From NCBI GenBank assembly GCA_013112555.1, contig JABFGK010000001.1, positions 1,896,581 through 1,960,580 on the forward strand: a stretch of 64,000 bases of DNA, given 5' to 3'. Position 1 is the first letter of the stretch; the number at the start of each line of letters is the position of its first letter. The notes beneath the pieces are model-generated. The model saw only the letters and a list, made by a program, of their open reading frames with translations, was not told the DNA's origin and ran no database searches. The DNA is from Planctomycetota bacterium. GTDB lineage: Bacteria > Planctomycetota > Phycisphaerae > Phycisphaerales > UBA5793. Positions 53,625-62,154 of the stretch are shown one piece after another. A program made the position numbers and the translations under genes.

Positions 53625-54812
53625 CTACCCGCCCCCTGTTGCCGCGGAAGTCAGCGTATGCAGATCCTTCGGATCGATCAGCCACAGCCAATCATCAAAC
53701 AGGAACTCGAGCCGGATTGCCAGCAGCGCGATTCGGCCCATGACCGTGTACCCGAACGCAGCACCGAACGTCACCATCAGGAACCAGATGCCGAGCTTGG
53801 CCGTCTTCCCGACGATCCCCTTGTGCTCAATCGAGAAGAAGAAGTACACGAGACATGACAACACACCGATCAACAGCAGTACGTTCTCAAGCGAGGCCCA
53901 GAAGGTGGCTGACGCTGCCACTTGGCCGGCATCGGTATACTGCGGCACATACAGCGGCTTGATCCCGTTTCGAATCTGACTCAGGAAGTCAGCGTGGATA
54001 AACGTGATCATGCGGAAGCCGGCCGTCGTCCCGATGATGAATGCCAGCGGCCACCGGCTGATCCACGACCCCTTTGGTGACAATCGCATCAACAGCATGA
54101 TGCCGAGAATGAGCGGGAAGAGGTACGTCCACTCGAAGTCCGGCTCAATACCGGGCATCGACCAGCCCTTGACCATCGCAGGCAGCAGTCGGCCGACGAG
54201 GTTCGGAATGATGACGGTCCAGAACCCGACCACCATCCAGTAGGCTGCCGAGACACCGACCACGATGGATTCGGCCGTCTTGTAGAATGGGTTGTCACGG
54301 TAGAGGAACGAGAAGATCGCCAACGTGAACAAGGCGGCCGCCCAGAGACCGGCCGTTCGGCCGATACTCAACTTGTACTCCATCTGCGGTACGGCGGCAG
54401 CAGCCGGGGTCGAAGCCGCCCCCGTGCCGGCTGCAGACTCTGCACCTTCTCCGGCAGCACTGTTGGCGGCATCGGGATCCGCACCACTTTCCGGCTCCAC
54501 GGCAATGACGCCCGTTTCCTGCCAGAATTCCTTGGCGCTTTGTTCCTTGTACGACCACCACTGGTACCGGTTGGGTTGCCCAACCTCGGGGATCGCGACA
54601 CCTTCCTCAGATGCTTCGTCGACTGTGAGGACCCTGGCATCATGCTTGCCGACGGTACCGCCCGGGTTGTCCGGATCGGAATAGTCAACGACGAAGTCGT
54701 TGAGCGTCCCTTCGACGTACACGCGGCCGAGTTGTCCTGTACTGGCTCGGTACAGGAGAAAGGCACCGGCTATGACGAGGATGATTATCCAAACAATGCG
54801 TTCCGTTTTCAT
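53625..54812 (-). CDS. Multi-pass membrane protein, operon gene 8
   Basis: 395 residues. One N-terminal membrane helix (about 7-23), an extracytoplasmic segment of about 120 residues that is Ala/Gly-rich near its end, then about six helices between 155 and 375 (ESIVVGVSAAYWMVVGFWTVI, YLFPLILGIMLLM, ENVLLLIGVLSCLVYFFF). No family recognised. The start overlaps the stop of the upstream gene by four bases (ATGA), so translation is coupled. Last gene of the operon; its role is tied to the other membrane genes. Confidence 0.7.
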   Translation of the reverse strand: MKTERIVWIIILVIAGAFLLYRASTGQLGRVYVEGTLNDFVVDYSDPDNPGGTVGKHDARVLTVDEASEEGVAIPEVGQPNRYQWWSYKEQSAKEFWQETGVIAVEPESGADPDAANSAAGEGAESAAGTGAASTPAAAAVPQMEYKLSIGRTAGLWAAALFTLAIFSFLYRDNPFYKTAESIVVGVSAAYWMVVGFWTVIIPNLVGRLLPAMVKGWSMPGIEPDFEWTYLFPLILGIMLLMRLSPKGSWISRWPLAFIIGTTAGFRMITFIHADFLSQIRNGIKPLYVPQYTDAGQVAASATFWASLENVLLLIGVLSCLVYFFFSIEHKGIVGKTAKLGIWFLMVTFGAAFGYTVMGRIALLAIRLEFLFDDWLWLIDPKDLHTLTSAATGGG

Positions 54813-55690
54813 CGCTCACCTCCCTTCGCCCGCTCGACGAAGTAGATGATGTTGGCCACTACGATCAGCAGAATGATCAGCAGGTGGGCGACCAGCTGCG
54901 GCCCCATACGCCGAAGGCCTTCGGTAAACACCGGCCGCGGATTATCAGGATCCGGCTCGTAGGCGTCATTTACCAGTTTCTCATACTCGGCAGCGCCCTT
55001 GATCGCGCCGAGCAACCCAGGCAACTGCTCCGGGATATACGGGTACAGCAACGGTGCCTGCACCCCGGTGCACCCACCGACAATCCGAATATCGTCCGGG
55101 AATGGTGTGGCTGCGTATTGCACCCATTCTTTCGTGCCGGCCGAACCGGCTGACACGTTGACAATCAAATCCATCTGGCGGATGTTGCGAACACCCTCCA
55201 TCATCGGGATGTCATCAATGGCCGTCCCCTTGTCATCGGTCGTGTACAGCTCACGAAGGTTCGTCACGATGACCTTGATGACGCCTTCGCCGCCGGACTT
55301 GAACCCGAGATTGACGAAATCCTCACCATAGACCAGATCGTCATAGTACTGATCAATGACCCGGTCGATGGAGTCGTCGATCATCTGCGGGCCGACCGGC
55401 CACAAGGCCATGAAGTACATCTTCAACTTCTTCTCAGCACAGTGATGGACAAATGACGTTGCCATCGGTCCCAGTTCACCCTCACTGGCCGGATCAAAGT
55501 CGAATGAAAGCAGAACCTTGTCGCCTTCATTCAACTGGTCGATCTCATCGAACACATTCCGAGCCAGCTCCGAGGGCTTCTCGGGCAACGACAAACCGAG
55601 CCAGTCAATCACAATAATCGGGATCGCGACGGACAACATCATGAGCAGGAAGACCCATCGCCGATCGAGATTCTTCAGAAACTCAAACAT
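54809..55690 (-). CDS. Membrane-anchored protein, operon gene 7
   Basis: 293 residues with a membrane helix at about 13-30 and another at about 266-286; the 230 residues between face the outside. That loop has repeated acidic stretches (VFDEIDQLNEGDKVLLSFDFDPASEGELGP) and a VNVSAGSAGTKEWVQYAATPF segment. No known family. The stop overlaps the next start by four bases and the start is six bases after the upstream gene, so gene products 6-8 are probably made in fixed ratio. Confidence 0.7.
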   Translation of the reverse strand: MFEFLKNLDRRWVFLLMMLSVAIPIIVIDWLGLSLPEKPSELARNVFDEIDQLNEGDKVLLSFDFDPASEGELGPMATSFVHHCAEKKLKMYFMALWPVGPQMIDDSIDRVIDQYYDDLVYGEDFVNLGFKSGGEGVIKVIVTNLRELYTTDDKGTAIDDIPMMEGVRNIRQMDLIVNVSAGSAGTKEWVQYAATPFPDDIRIVGGCTGVQAPLLYPYIPEQLPGLLGAIKGAAEYEKLVNDAYEPDPDNPRPVFTEGLRRMGPQLVAHLLIILLIVVANIIYFVERAKGGER

Positions 55691-55696
55691 TCCGGA

Positions 55697-56395
55697 TCAC
55701 TCCTGTCCTGAACCGAGGTATGACCGATCCACGCCCAACAGCACCTTCAGCGACATCGAGGCAATCCCAAGCGCAATGCCGATCATGATCGCCCGATTGC
55801 CTGTTGTCACGAAGACCTTCATGATGTACACCGTCAGATTGTCGATCTTCAGGCCGCTCAATGCCTCGGGCATCCAATCCGTCAGCCAGACACCGGCAAA
55901 CGTACGTCCAAGCAGAATGATGAATGCCGTCCCGAGCAGCAGGATGGCCTCAAGGTTCTTCGCACGGAACGCACGGAATGCAGCCGAGGCGATGTAGAAG
56001 GCGAGCATCGAGAACATCGTGGCGGTCAATGGCTTGAATGCAAACTCGTACAGCCACCAGAACGGGCTTCCATTCTCGCGGTATTCACCGGACCACGCAA
56101 AGTGGGGGAACTGCGGGCTCGGATTCACGCCGATCTTCAGCAGACCCACGAGCAACGTGATGCCGAAGGCCAGCAGCGTAATCACGCTGTAGCCCCAACC
56201 TTCTGCCTGATCGGAGGTCTTCTTCAGGTGAATCTTGAGCAGGTTCCCGCCACCGAGCACGAACGCGATCGCAGCGATCACGTCGAACCAGATCATGGTC
56301 TTCTCGCCCCAGTCCTCGGTGTACGGGCTGAAATAGGCGAACACGAGTACGAATCCGCCTATTGCCGTAATGAGCAGCGGGATCGTTCGTTTCAT
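55697..56395 (-). CDS. Multi-pass membrane protein, operon gene 6
   Basis: 232 residues from MKRTIPLLITAI, with AAGGAG upstream. Six helices: about 4-20, 33-52, 68-86, 125-143, 148-165 and 195-214. A short loop (EYRENGSPFWWLYEFAF) lies between helices 3 and 4. No family recognised, and no charged residues of a channel or transporter stand out. Co-transcribed with genes 7 and 8. Confidence 0.7.
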   Translation of the reverse strand: MKRTIPLLITAIGGFVLVFAYFSPYTEDWGEKTMIWFDVIAAIAFVLGGGNLLKIHLKKTSDQAEGWGYSVITLLAFGITLLVGLLKIGVNPSPQFPHFAWSGEYRENGSPFWWLYEFAFKPLTATMFSMLAFYIASAAFRAFRAKNLEAILLLGTAFIILLGRTFAGVWLTDWMPEALSGLKIDNLTVYIMKVFVTTGNRAIMIGIALGIASMSLKVLLGVDRSYLGSGQE

Positions 56396-56507
56396 CCGCT
56401 TGGCTCCTTCTTGTTCACACGCTCCCGACCGCCCCGTATGGTCGATGACCGACTCAGATCCCACTCAACCGATTTGCCGTGGGCCCCTGAGCACTTCCAT
56501 TTCGCTC

Positions 56508-57887
56508 TCAAGTCAGAATGACGCCCTTGATGTACTCGGACCAGGTCGTCAGAAACCCTGTGTCGACAAACCAGGCAGCCAAGGTGGCAATGGTCACGCC
56601 GACGATGATCCCGATCCCCACGATGATCTTGCCGACGTCCTGCCCCTTCAGACTGCCCAACTGCTCCGGCTCGCCCGACAGATACGCCGATGCCGCAAAG
56701 AACTCCTCGCCGATCAGCGTGTAGTCGCAGGCTGCGACGAAGAACGGCAACTGGGCCGGCATCGCCGTCCCGGCAATCTGAATCGCCCCGATCGAATTGC
56801 CCGTCTCTGCCAGAATCAGTGATTCGGCATAGAACGCACCCATGTAGAAACACGCAGCCGGCTTCTCGCGCACCATGTTGCCCTGCAGATACGCCACGTA
56901 CCCGAACTGTTCGTCCGTCACATAGTAAATGAAGTCTGCGTTGTACGCATCCGGCCGGCCGGCTGACAAATACGCAGCCTGCACCGTCTCGCGGGCCGAC
57001 GTCATGACGAGCGATCGGCACGTCGGGACTTCCACCTTCGCATCGTACTCCGCGGCCGTCTTAGCCACTCGGGACAGCACCGTCATCCCCGCAATCGTCT
57101 GGATGTCATTCATGTCCAGAATGCCGGGGATGAACATGCACGAACGACCCATTTCCGTCGCTCGCCCCACAGCCTCGTCCACGGCCGCCAGACCGCCGAT
57201 CTTTCGGATTTTCAGGTCCTTGCCGGCCCGTGCGTGCTGAATGAAGAACACCACCGAGCCACCGAAGATGATCGTGATGATCAGCAGGTACATCCGCTTC
57301 GCATCAAACCACTGACGGGTTGGCGAATACGGTGCTGCCGTGATGGTCTCGACCGACTGGGAGCCATCCGACCCCACAGCCACGATCTTGAACAGGTATC
57401 CCAACTCAACGGTAATCTTCTTGTGTGGCTTGTCGGGCAGGTCATTCGGGTCAAAGAGCGCCCGTTGTTCGTCTGACAAGTCCTTCAGCCTGACATAGCC
57501 GGACCCGGGCACCGACCCGACCGTGTACTCGGTCGTACCGGCAGGAACCACATCGACCAGCGCGTACTTGCGCTCCGACTCAGTCAACAGATCCGCAGGA
57601 ATCGGGCCTTTCTGCATCATGGCCTTGTAGATGAAGTAACTCTCTACCAGCGTCGCGTCGTCTGCCGAGACCTCCCAGGTCAGATCGGCGTTGTCGCCGC
57701 CGTCCCAGGGGTGATCGGCAGACTGCAGATTCGTCACCGGCGCAGGCCCCTGAGCCATCGCCACGGATGCGGCCAGGCATGCGATGGCCGGCAGTACTGC
57801 CAGGCACATGATGGCTCGCGACAGACGAAAACTCAGTTGTGTCAAACGGGTGAGCGTGGGGTACGGTGCGTCAAGTCCGTTATTCAT
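56508..57887 (-). CDS. DUF6754-type membrane protein
   Basis: 459 residues with GGAG before the ATG. An N-terminal signal-type helix (about 27-45) is followed by a fibronectin III-like domain outside the membrane (PAPVTNLQSADHPWDGGDNADLTW to YLFKIVAVGSDGS, about 48-182), a membrane helix at about 200-218, a cytosolic region (RKIGGLAAVDEAVGRATEMGRSCMF, MNDIQTIAGMTVLSRVAKTAA) and a last pair of helices near 380-450. The cytosolic part fits my memory of DUF6754. It is the largest membrane member of the operon and may be the docking site for the soluble GlmL-like and KOW proteins. Confidence 0.65.
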   Translation of the reverse strand: MNNGLDAPYPTLTRLTQLSFRLSRAIMCLAVLPAIACLAASVAMAQGPAPVTNLQSADHPWDGGDNADLTWEVSADDATLVESYFIYKAMMQKGPIPADLLTESERKYALVDVVPAGTTEYTVGSVPGSGYVRLKDLSDEQRALFDPNDLPDKPHKKITVELGYLFKIVAVGSDGSQSVETITAAPYSPTRQWFDAKRMYLLIITIIFGGSVVFFIQHARAGKDLKIRKIGGLAAVDEAVGRATEMGRSCMFIPGILDMNDIQTIAGMTVLSRVAKTAAEYDAKVEVPTCRSLVMTSARETVQAAYLSAGRPDAYNADFIYYVTDEQFGYVAYLQGNMVREKPAACFYMGAFYAESLILAETGNSIGAIQIAGTAMPAQLPFFVAACDYTLIGEEFFAASAYLSGEPEQLGSLKGQDVGKIIVGIGIIVGVTIATLAAWFVDTGFLTTWSEYIKGVILT

Positions 57888-57986
57888 ATGCCCTGCTCCG
57901 AGAGAGTGTGGAGGGTACGGAAGTCCCGTATGGTAGCCGCTGTATCACGCCGATGTGAAGACAGACCCTGTCACTTCCAAAAACCG

Positions 57987-59114
57987 TCAGCCTTCAATCA
58001 ACTCGACATTGGCGCGCGGGATCACAACAGTCTCCCCTGATCCCAACTTCACGTCAAGTACGCGGGCCTTCGATCCTGAACCGAGAACCTGCGGCTCCGA
58101 CGGCAAGCCGGCTACCGTTCCGATCAACCCGAAGTACGGATCGCGGATGATTCGAACCGGCCGGCCCGTCTCGAGCATCCCGCCGTCCAGTTTGGCCGGT
58201 TCTTCAGCCTTGACTTCTTCCTCGCTCAGAGGAATGACGATCTCCGGCCGCATCACGCCGGCCCGAATCTGTGTCGCCCCGTTGACGGCCGCAAAGTCCC
58301 CGACCCGAGCCTTGAGCAAATCAAACGTGCGCTCTGCCATCGCGATATCGCCGAAACCCTCTGTAATAACAAGAGTTACGCCAACTTTTTCCGTCCCGGT
58401 AATCGCCACGCCCAGGTCATATCCCAGGATCTTCTTCAAGTCCTGATCGTCGATGCCGCCTGCGACCACGGCCGCTGCACCCACTTCAATTGCCTTCCTC
58501 ACGGCATCATGCCAGACCCGGGCCCCGCCGACGATCACGCACCCCTTCATGTCGGGCGTGATCATGTCAGCCTGCAACTCCTGCTCGTGGCTGGCAGCAG
58601 CCATCTTGATCGTCCCGAAACTCTCGCCGCCGATTCCAAAAATCCCCTGCACGAACGACACGTCAGCCTCGATCATAACGCCCTGTTCCGGGATCACCTC
58701 GGTGACCGTCCCCGTCAGATATGCCCGAACTTCGACCGGAATCGGCTCGCCGCGGATAATCACCTGCCCCGTCACATCCGAGATCGTCTCGATCGTGCCG
58801 GCATCCTTTGACTTGTACACCTGCTTGAACATCCCGAAGATGCCCTTCGTCTGGGCCAGCGGTTCCCCCACTTCAATCCGTTCGCCCACCTTCTTCAGAA
58901 CGCACTCCATGACGTCCGACGGTGGCATCGAAAGCAGGTTGGCCAGATTGACCGGCATGATGTCGCCCGGCATGAACGTCTGGGCCACAACCTGCTCGGC
59001 CTCGACGTGATCCCCCTTGCTGACCAGCACCTTGCCCGGGATCGGGAGGATCCGACGGCACTGGTGCGTGATCCGATTGACGACTTTCAACCCTGGTGTG
59101 TATGCGTTACCCAT
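57987..59114 (-). CDS. Barrel-sandwich plus KOW-type protein, operon gene 4
   Basis: 375 residues, no membrane helix. An early RRILPIPGKVLVSKGDHVEAEQVVAQ (about 20-45) has the barrel-sandwich pattern of lipoyl/RnfC-like domains but no acceptor lysine in the usual place. A middle region (MKGCVIVGGARVWHDAVRKAIEVGAAAVVAGG) looks alpha/beta. The C-terminal RPVRIIRDPYFGLIGTVAGLP is a KOW-like loop. No exact family recognised. Its gene lies 55 bases after the GlmL-like gene and 99 before the DUF6754 gene. Confidence 0.65.
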   Translation of the reverse strand: MGNAYTPGLKVVNRITHQCRRILPIPGKVLVSKGDHVEAEQVVAQTFMPGDIMPVNLANLLSMPPSDVMECVLKKVGERIEVGEPLAQTKGIFGMFKQVYKSKDAGTIETISDVTGQVIIRGEPIPVEVRAYLTGTVTEVIPEQGVMIEADVSFVQGIFGIGGESFGTIKMAAASHEQELQADMITPDMKGCVIVGGARVWHDAVRKAIEVGAAAVVAGGIDDQDLKKILGYDLGVAITGTEKVGVTLVITEGFGDIAMAERTFDLLKARVGDFAAVNGATQIRAGVMRPEIVIPLSEEEVKAEEPAKLDGGMLETGRPVRIIRDPYFGLIGTVAGLPSEPQVLGSGSKARVLDVKLGSGETVVIPRANVELIEG

Positions 59115-59169
59115 AATCTTCCAATCACTCTACTGACAGTTTGCTCGACTCGTTGACCGGCAAACCGAA

Positions 59170-60990
59170 TCACCCCATCCCCGGGTACAGTTTCATTGCC
59201 TCAACCCACTTCGAAATCAGCGGCTTGCATGCCTCGCGCGACTCCGGCAGCTCCAGTGGGCGCCCGCGCCCGTCCAGAACGAGCCCGACCGTGCCCCCCT
59301 TGACCGTCTTCTCCACCCGCTTGCCCGGGCCGTTCCCACAGTCAAACGTGCGCCCCGGCTCCACTGTCACGGAGGCTGTCTCTCCTTCAGCCAACGGCAG
59401 CAACTTGATCTCGCCAAAGGCAATCTGCCCGGATTCGTTGAGTGTGCTTCCCTTGATCGTGTAGTCGAAACACGGCTTGCCGGGCTTGCCCGACCCCTTC
59501 GGGGCCACGCATGTGCCCAGATAGATCAGGCAGTCGCGCTCAAAGACCTCCATTGCTGCTTTCGGGTGGACCTGGGCCAGCACACCCAGGTGCGGCATCA
59601 TAAAGATGCTGTCCTTGGCCAGCGTCGTGAACCCTTCCGGCTGGAACGCATCAATAAGCAGCAGGGCCGTCTGATTCATGCTCGGAGCATGCGACAGCAC
59701 CCCGCCCGATGCCACGAGCAGATTCAACTTCATGTTGTCAACAATGGTCTGCCCGCCGGTCTCCTGGCTGAACGTATCGCCGACCGATCGCTGCTGCTGG
59801 ACGCCCTTGAGCGTCGTGGCAAACTCCTTGTGCTGGATATATGCCAGCCGCAATGCTTCCCGTGCCACGGCCTGCTCGAACACGAGCGCCTCAAGTGACT
59901 GCGGGATCGTGGTCGGCCGGATCATCTTGTTCTTGACCCGGTTGCGCAACTCGCGCTCATCCATGTCGAAGTGCACCCAGCGGAGAATGTTGGGCATGGT
60001 GGCCTCAGCGCAGACATTCGAGATCGAGTAGCTCATCCCGAGATTGGCACTGACGGTCCGGTTAAAGGTCTTATCGAACACGGAGAAGACGTCGGTCGTC
60101 GCCCCGCCGATGTCGACACCGACGGCGTTGATGTTCTGCGACTCTGCAATGGTCTGCAGGATGTTCCCCACGGCACCGGGCGTCGGCATGATCGGGGCAT
60201 CGGTCCAGCCCATCAACTTGTCATACCCGGGTGCATGGGCCATGACATGCTCGAGGAACAGGTCGTGGATCGCATCACGAGCCGGCCCGAGGTTCTCCCG
60301 CTCCAGCACCGGCCGCAGATTGTCGACGATCAGCAGTTCAAAGCCCTGCTCGAAGATCTTGTTCATTCGCGGGGCTGCGTCCTTATTGCCTGCATAAATG
60401 ATCGGCAACGTATACCCGCTGCCAAAGCGAGGCTGGGGCTTGGCCGGCGCGATCAGTTCTGCAATCGAGACGACGTGCTTCGCATCGCCGCCGTCGGTCC
60501 CCCCTGACACGAGCATCATGTCCGGGCGCAACTCGCGGATCCGCTGAATCTGCTCGTGCGGCTTGCGCTTGTCATTTGACGCGATGACGTCCATGACGAT
60601 CGCCCCGGCCCCGAGGGCCGCCCGCTTGGCACTGGCCGCGGTCATCTCAGCCACCACGCCTGCCACCATCATCTGGAGGCCACCGCCGGCACTCGAGGTC
60701 GAAATGTAAACGTCGCATCCCTCGGTCTCGGTGGCCGGCTGGATAATCTTCCCGCTGTCATCAATGAACTTGCGGCCGGCCAGTTCGCCCACCTCGACGA
60801 CTGCATTCACGACGCCCATCGTCACGTCGGCAAACGGCTCCTCAACGGTCGTCGGGGCCTCGCCTCGATGCGTCTGCCGGTACCCCTCATCAGTCAACTG
60901 AATCAGGATCGCCTTGGTCGTCGTCGAGCCGCAGTCCGTCGCCAGAATCACACGGGCCTGCTGAGCATCACTCTTGGTCGTCGTCGTCAT
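59170..60990 (-). CDS. glmL: GlmL/MutL-type ASKHA ATPase (glutamate mutase L family)
   Basis: 606 residues. The ATPase signatures of the acetate kinase/Hsc70/actin fold are visible: ATDCGSTTTKAILI at about 17-30 (phosphate 1) and VDIGGATTDVFSV near 298 (phosphate 2), with VSGGTDGG between. Family members are annotated as glutamate mutase L and, in Clostridium, lie with the mutase subunits, whose cobalamin enzyme they are thought to maintain. No mutase subunit or cobalamin gene is in this window; the neighbours are membrane proteins instead. The name therefore describes homology, not a proven role here. Confidence 0.85.
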   Translation of the reverse strand: MTTTTKSDAQQARVILATDCGSTTTKAILIQLTDEGYRQTHRGEAPTTVEEPFADVTMGVVNAVVEVGELAGRKFIDDSGKIIQPATETEGCDVYISTSSAGGGLQMMVAGVVAEMTAASAKRAALGAGAIVMDVIASNDKRKPHEQIQRIRELRPDMMLVSGGTDGGDAKHVVSIAELIAPAKPQPRFGSGYTLPIIYAGNKDAAPRMNKIFEQGFELLIVDNLRPVLERENLGPARDAIHDLFLEHVMAHAPGYDKLMGWTDAPIMPTPGAVGNILQTIAESQNINAVGVDIGGATTDVFSVFDKTFNRTVSANLGMSYSISNVCAEATMPNILRWVHFDMDERELRNRVKNKMIRPTTIPQSLEALVFEQAVAREALRLAYIQHKEFATTLKGVQQQRSVGDTFSQETGGQTIVDNMKLNLLVASGGVLSHAPSMNQTALLLIDAFQPEGFTTLAKDSIFMMPHLGVLAQVHPKAAMEVFERDCLIYLGTCVAPKGSGKPGKPCFDYTIKGSTLNESGQIAFGEIKLLPLAEGETASVTVEPGRTFDCGNGPGKRVEKTVKGGTVGLVLDGRGRPLELPESREACKPLISKWVEAMKLYPGMG

Positions 60991-61060
60991 AGTCAGATCG
61001 CTTCTCTATCTCGCTGAAATGGCCCCACAGTCGCTGCCCGGGCAGCAGCATGGGCCTGAA

Positions 61061-61462
61061 TCAATCGGTGTCTGTCGCCGGGGGGCCGTCATCGTCATCG
61101 CCCGGCTCTGTCGGTGATTCGTCCGGTGTTTCCGTTGTCTCACACTCCGCTTCCATCTCTTCAATCCGCCTGCAAAGGTATTCCACTGACCCCCGTCGCT
61201 CCAGAAAAGCAGCAAAATGTCGGTATCCGTCCGTATCCGTGAACACGGAAACGAAGGGGTGAAAGAAGTGCATCGCCTGGGACCCGACGAAGTTCATCGG
61301 CTGCAGTGCCTCCAGCGCCAGCAATGCCGGCGTCGTCATATGGCGCTTGACGACCTCACGGCAGACACGATCCACCGGGCCTTGTTGCTCAGCCGTCGGC
61401 TCTGCCGCCCCCGGCGGATCGACCGCAAACGCGTGTTTCAACCAGTCCTTCTTCTTTGCCAT
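61061..61462 (-). CDS. Small protein, operon gene 2
   Basis: 133 residues, starting MAKKKDWLKHAFAVD and ending in a low-complexity acidic tail (ETTETPDESPTEPGDDDDGPP). The middle (VCREVVKRHMTTPALLALEALQPMNFVG) is helical with FHPFVSVFTDTDGYRHFAAFLERRG following. No family recognised. Three bases separate its start from the stop of gene 1. Confidence 0.6.
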   Translation of the reverse strand: MAKKKDWLKHAFAVDPPGAAEPTAEQQGPVDRVCREVVKRHMTTPALLALEALQPMNFVGSQAMHFFHPFVSVFTDTDGYRHFAAFLERRGSVEYLCRRIEEMEAECETTETPDESPTEPGDDDDGPPATDTD

Positions 61463-61465
61463 GAA

Positions 61466-61999
61466 TCACAACTCGCCTTTATCAGTGCCATTGCCCTGGG
61501 CCGACGCCTCATTTCTGCTGGCAGCCATGTAGTCCCTGATGAGAGCCAGGACGTCATCCTGCCGGGTGCCGTAGAGCACATGCATGCCCCGAAACGCATC
61601 CCAGCGGCTTCGATGGGCCCGCGTCGAGAGATACACCCCCTGCCCATCATGATGAAACCGCCTGATATGTGACCACAAGTGCCGCTGCCGGCCAATCAGA
61701 TACCGGGCAGAAATCCCCTTCTCGTCGATTTCGAACCGGCTCGGGAAGAAGTATCGATACAGTGCCAGAATCTGGACCGCGACAGCCAAACCGGCCCATG
61801 ACAGGCTCCAATTGGTGGTAAAGGCCACGCCTCCTGCCACAGCCAGGACGATCGCCAATGCCCCGCACGACGCTCCCAACCGCTCTCGGGCCGGGTATGC
61901 CGTCCACGCCAGTCTGGTCCGTTTCGTCTCACTCAGATCGACCACTCCTGATCCGAAACAAGCCGGACTTGACGGCCGCGCCAAGTCCGGGTCACTCAT
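61466..61999 (-). CDS. Membrane protein with PH-like cytosolic domain, operon gene 1
   Basis: 177 residues from MSDPDL; six further codons upstream are less likely. Two hydrophobic helices (about 48-66 and 69-84) precede a region with the bacterial PH-like strand order: FEIDEKGISARYLIGRQRHLWSHIRRFHHDGQGVYLSTR. The function of such domains is mostly protein or lipid binding. First gene of the eight-gene operon. Confidence 0.55.
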   Translation of the reverse strand: MSDPDLARPSSPACFGSGVVDLSETKRTRLAWTAYPARERLGASCGALAIVLAVAGGVAFTTNWSLSWAGLAVAVQILALYRYFFPSRFEIDEKGISARYLIGRQRHLWSHIRRFHHDGQGVYLSTRAHRSRWDAFRGMHVLYGTRQDDVLALIRDYMAASRNEASAQGNGTDKGEL

Positions 62000-62154
62000 C
62001 ACCCACGTATGATACACCCCATGGTCCCGCCCTGCATCTTGTCGGGAACCCCCCTAATGGCAAGTCAACCCTGCGTTTCCTATTGTCCTGCCCCACCCCG
62101 ACCGGGGGTGTGCCATGCACCCGGATTCACCCTGGCCACCACGGGATACAGCCC

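Noticed and set aside
59170..60990. DNA mismatch repair MutL
   Set aside because: The family alias MutL is a name clash; the motifs are ASKHA phosphate loops, not the GHKL ATPase of mismatch repair.
62000..62154. Glycine riboswitch before gcvPA
   Set aside because: I looked for the paired aptamer core before the start and saw no convincing match.
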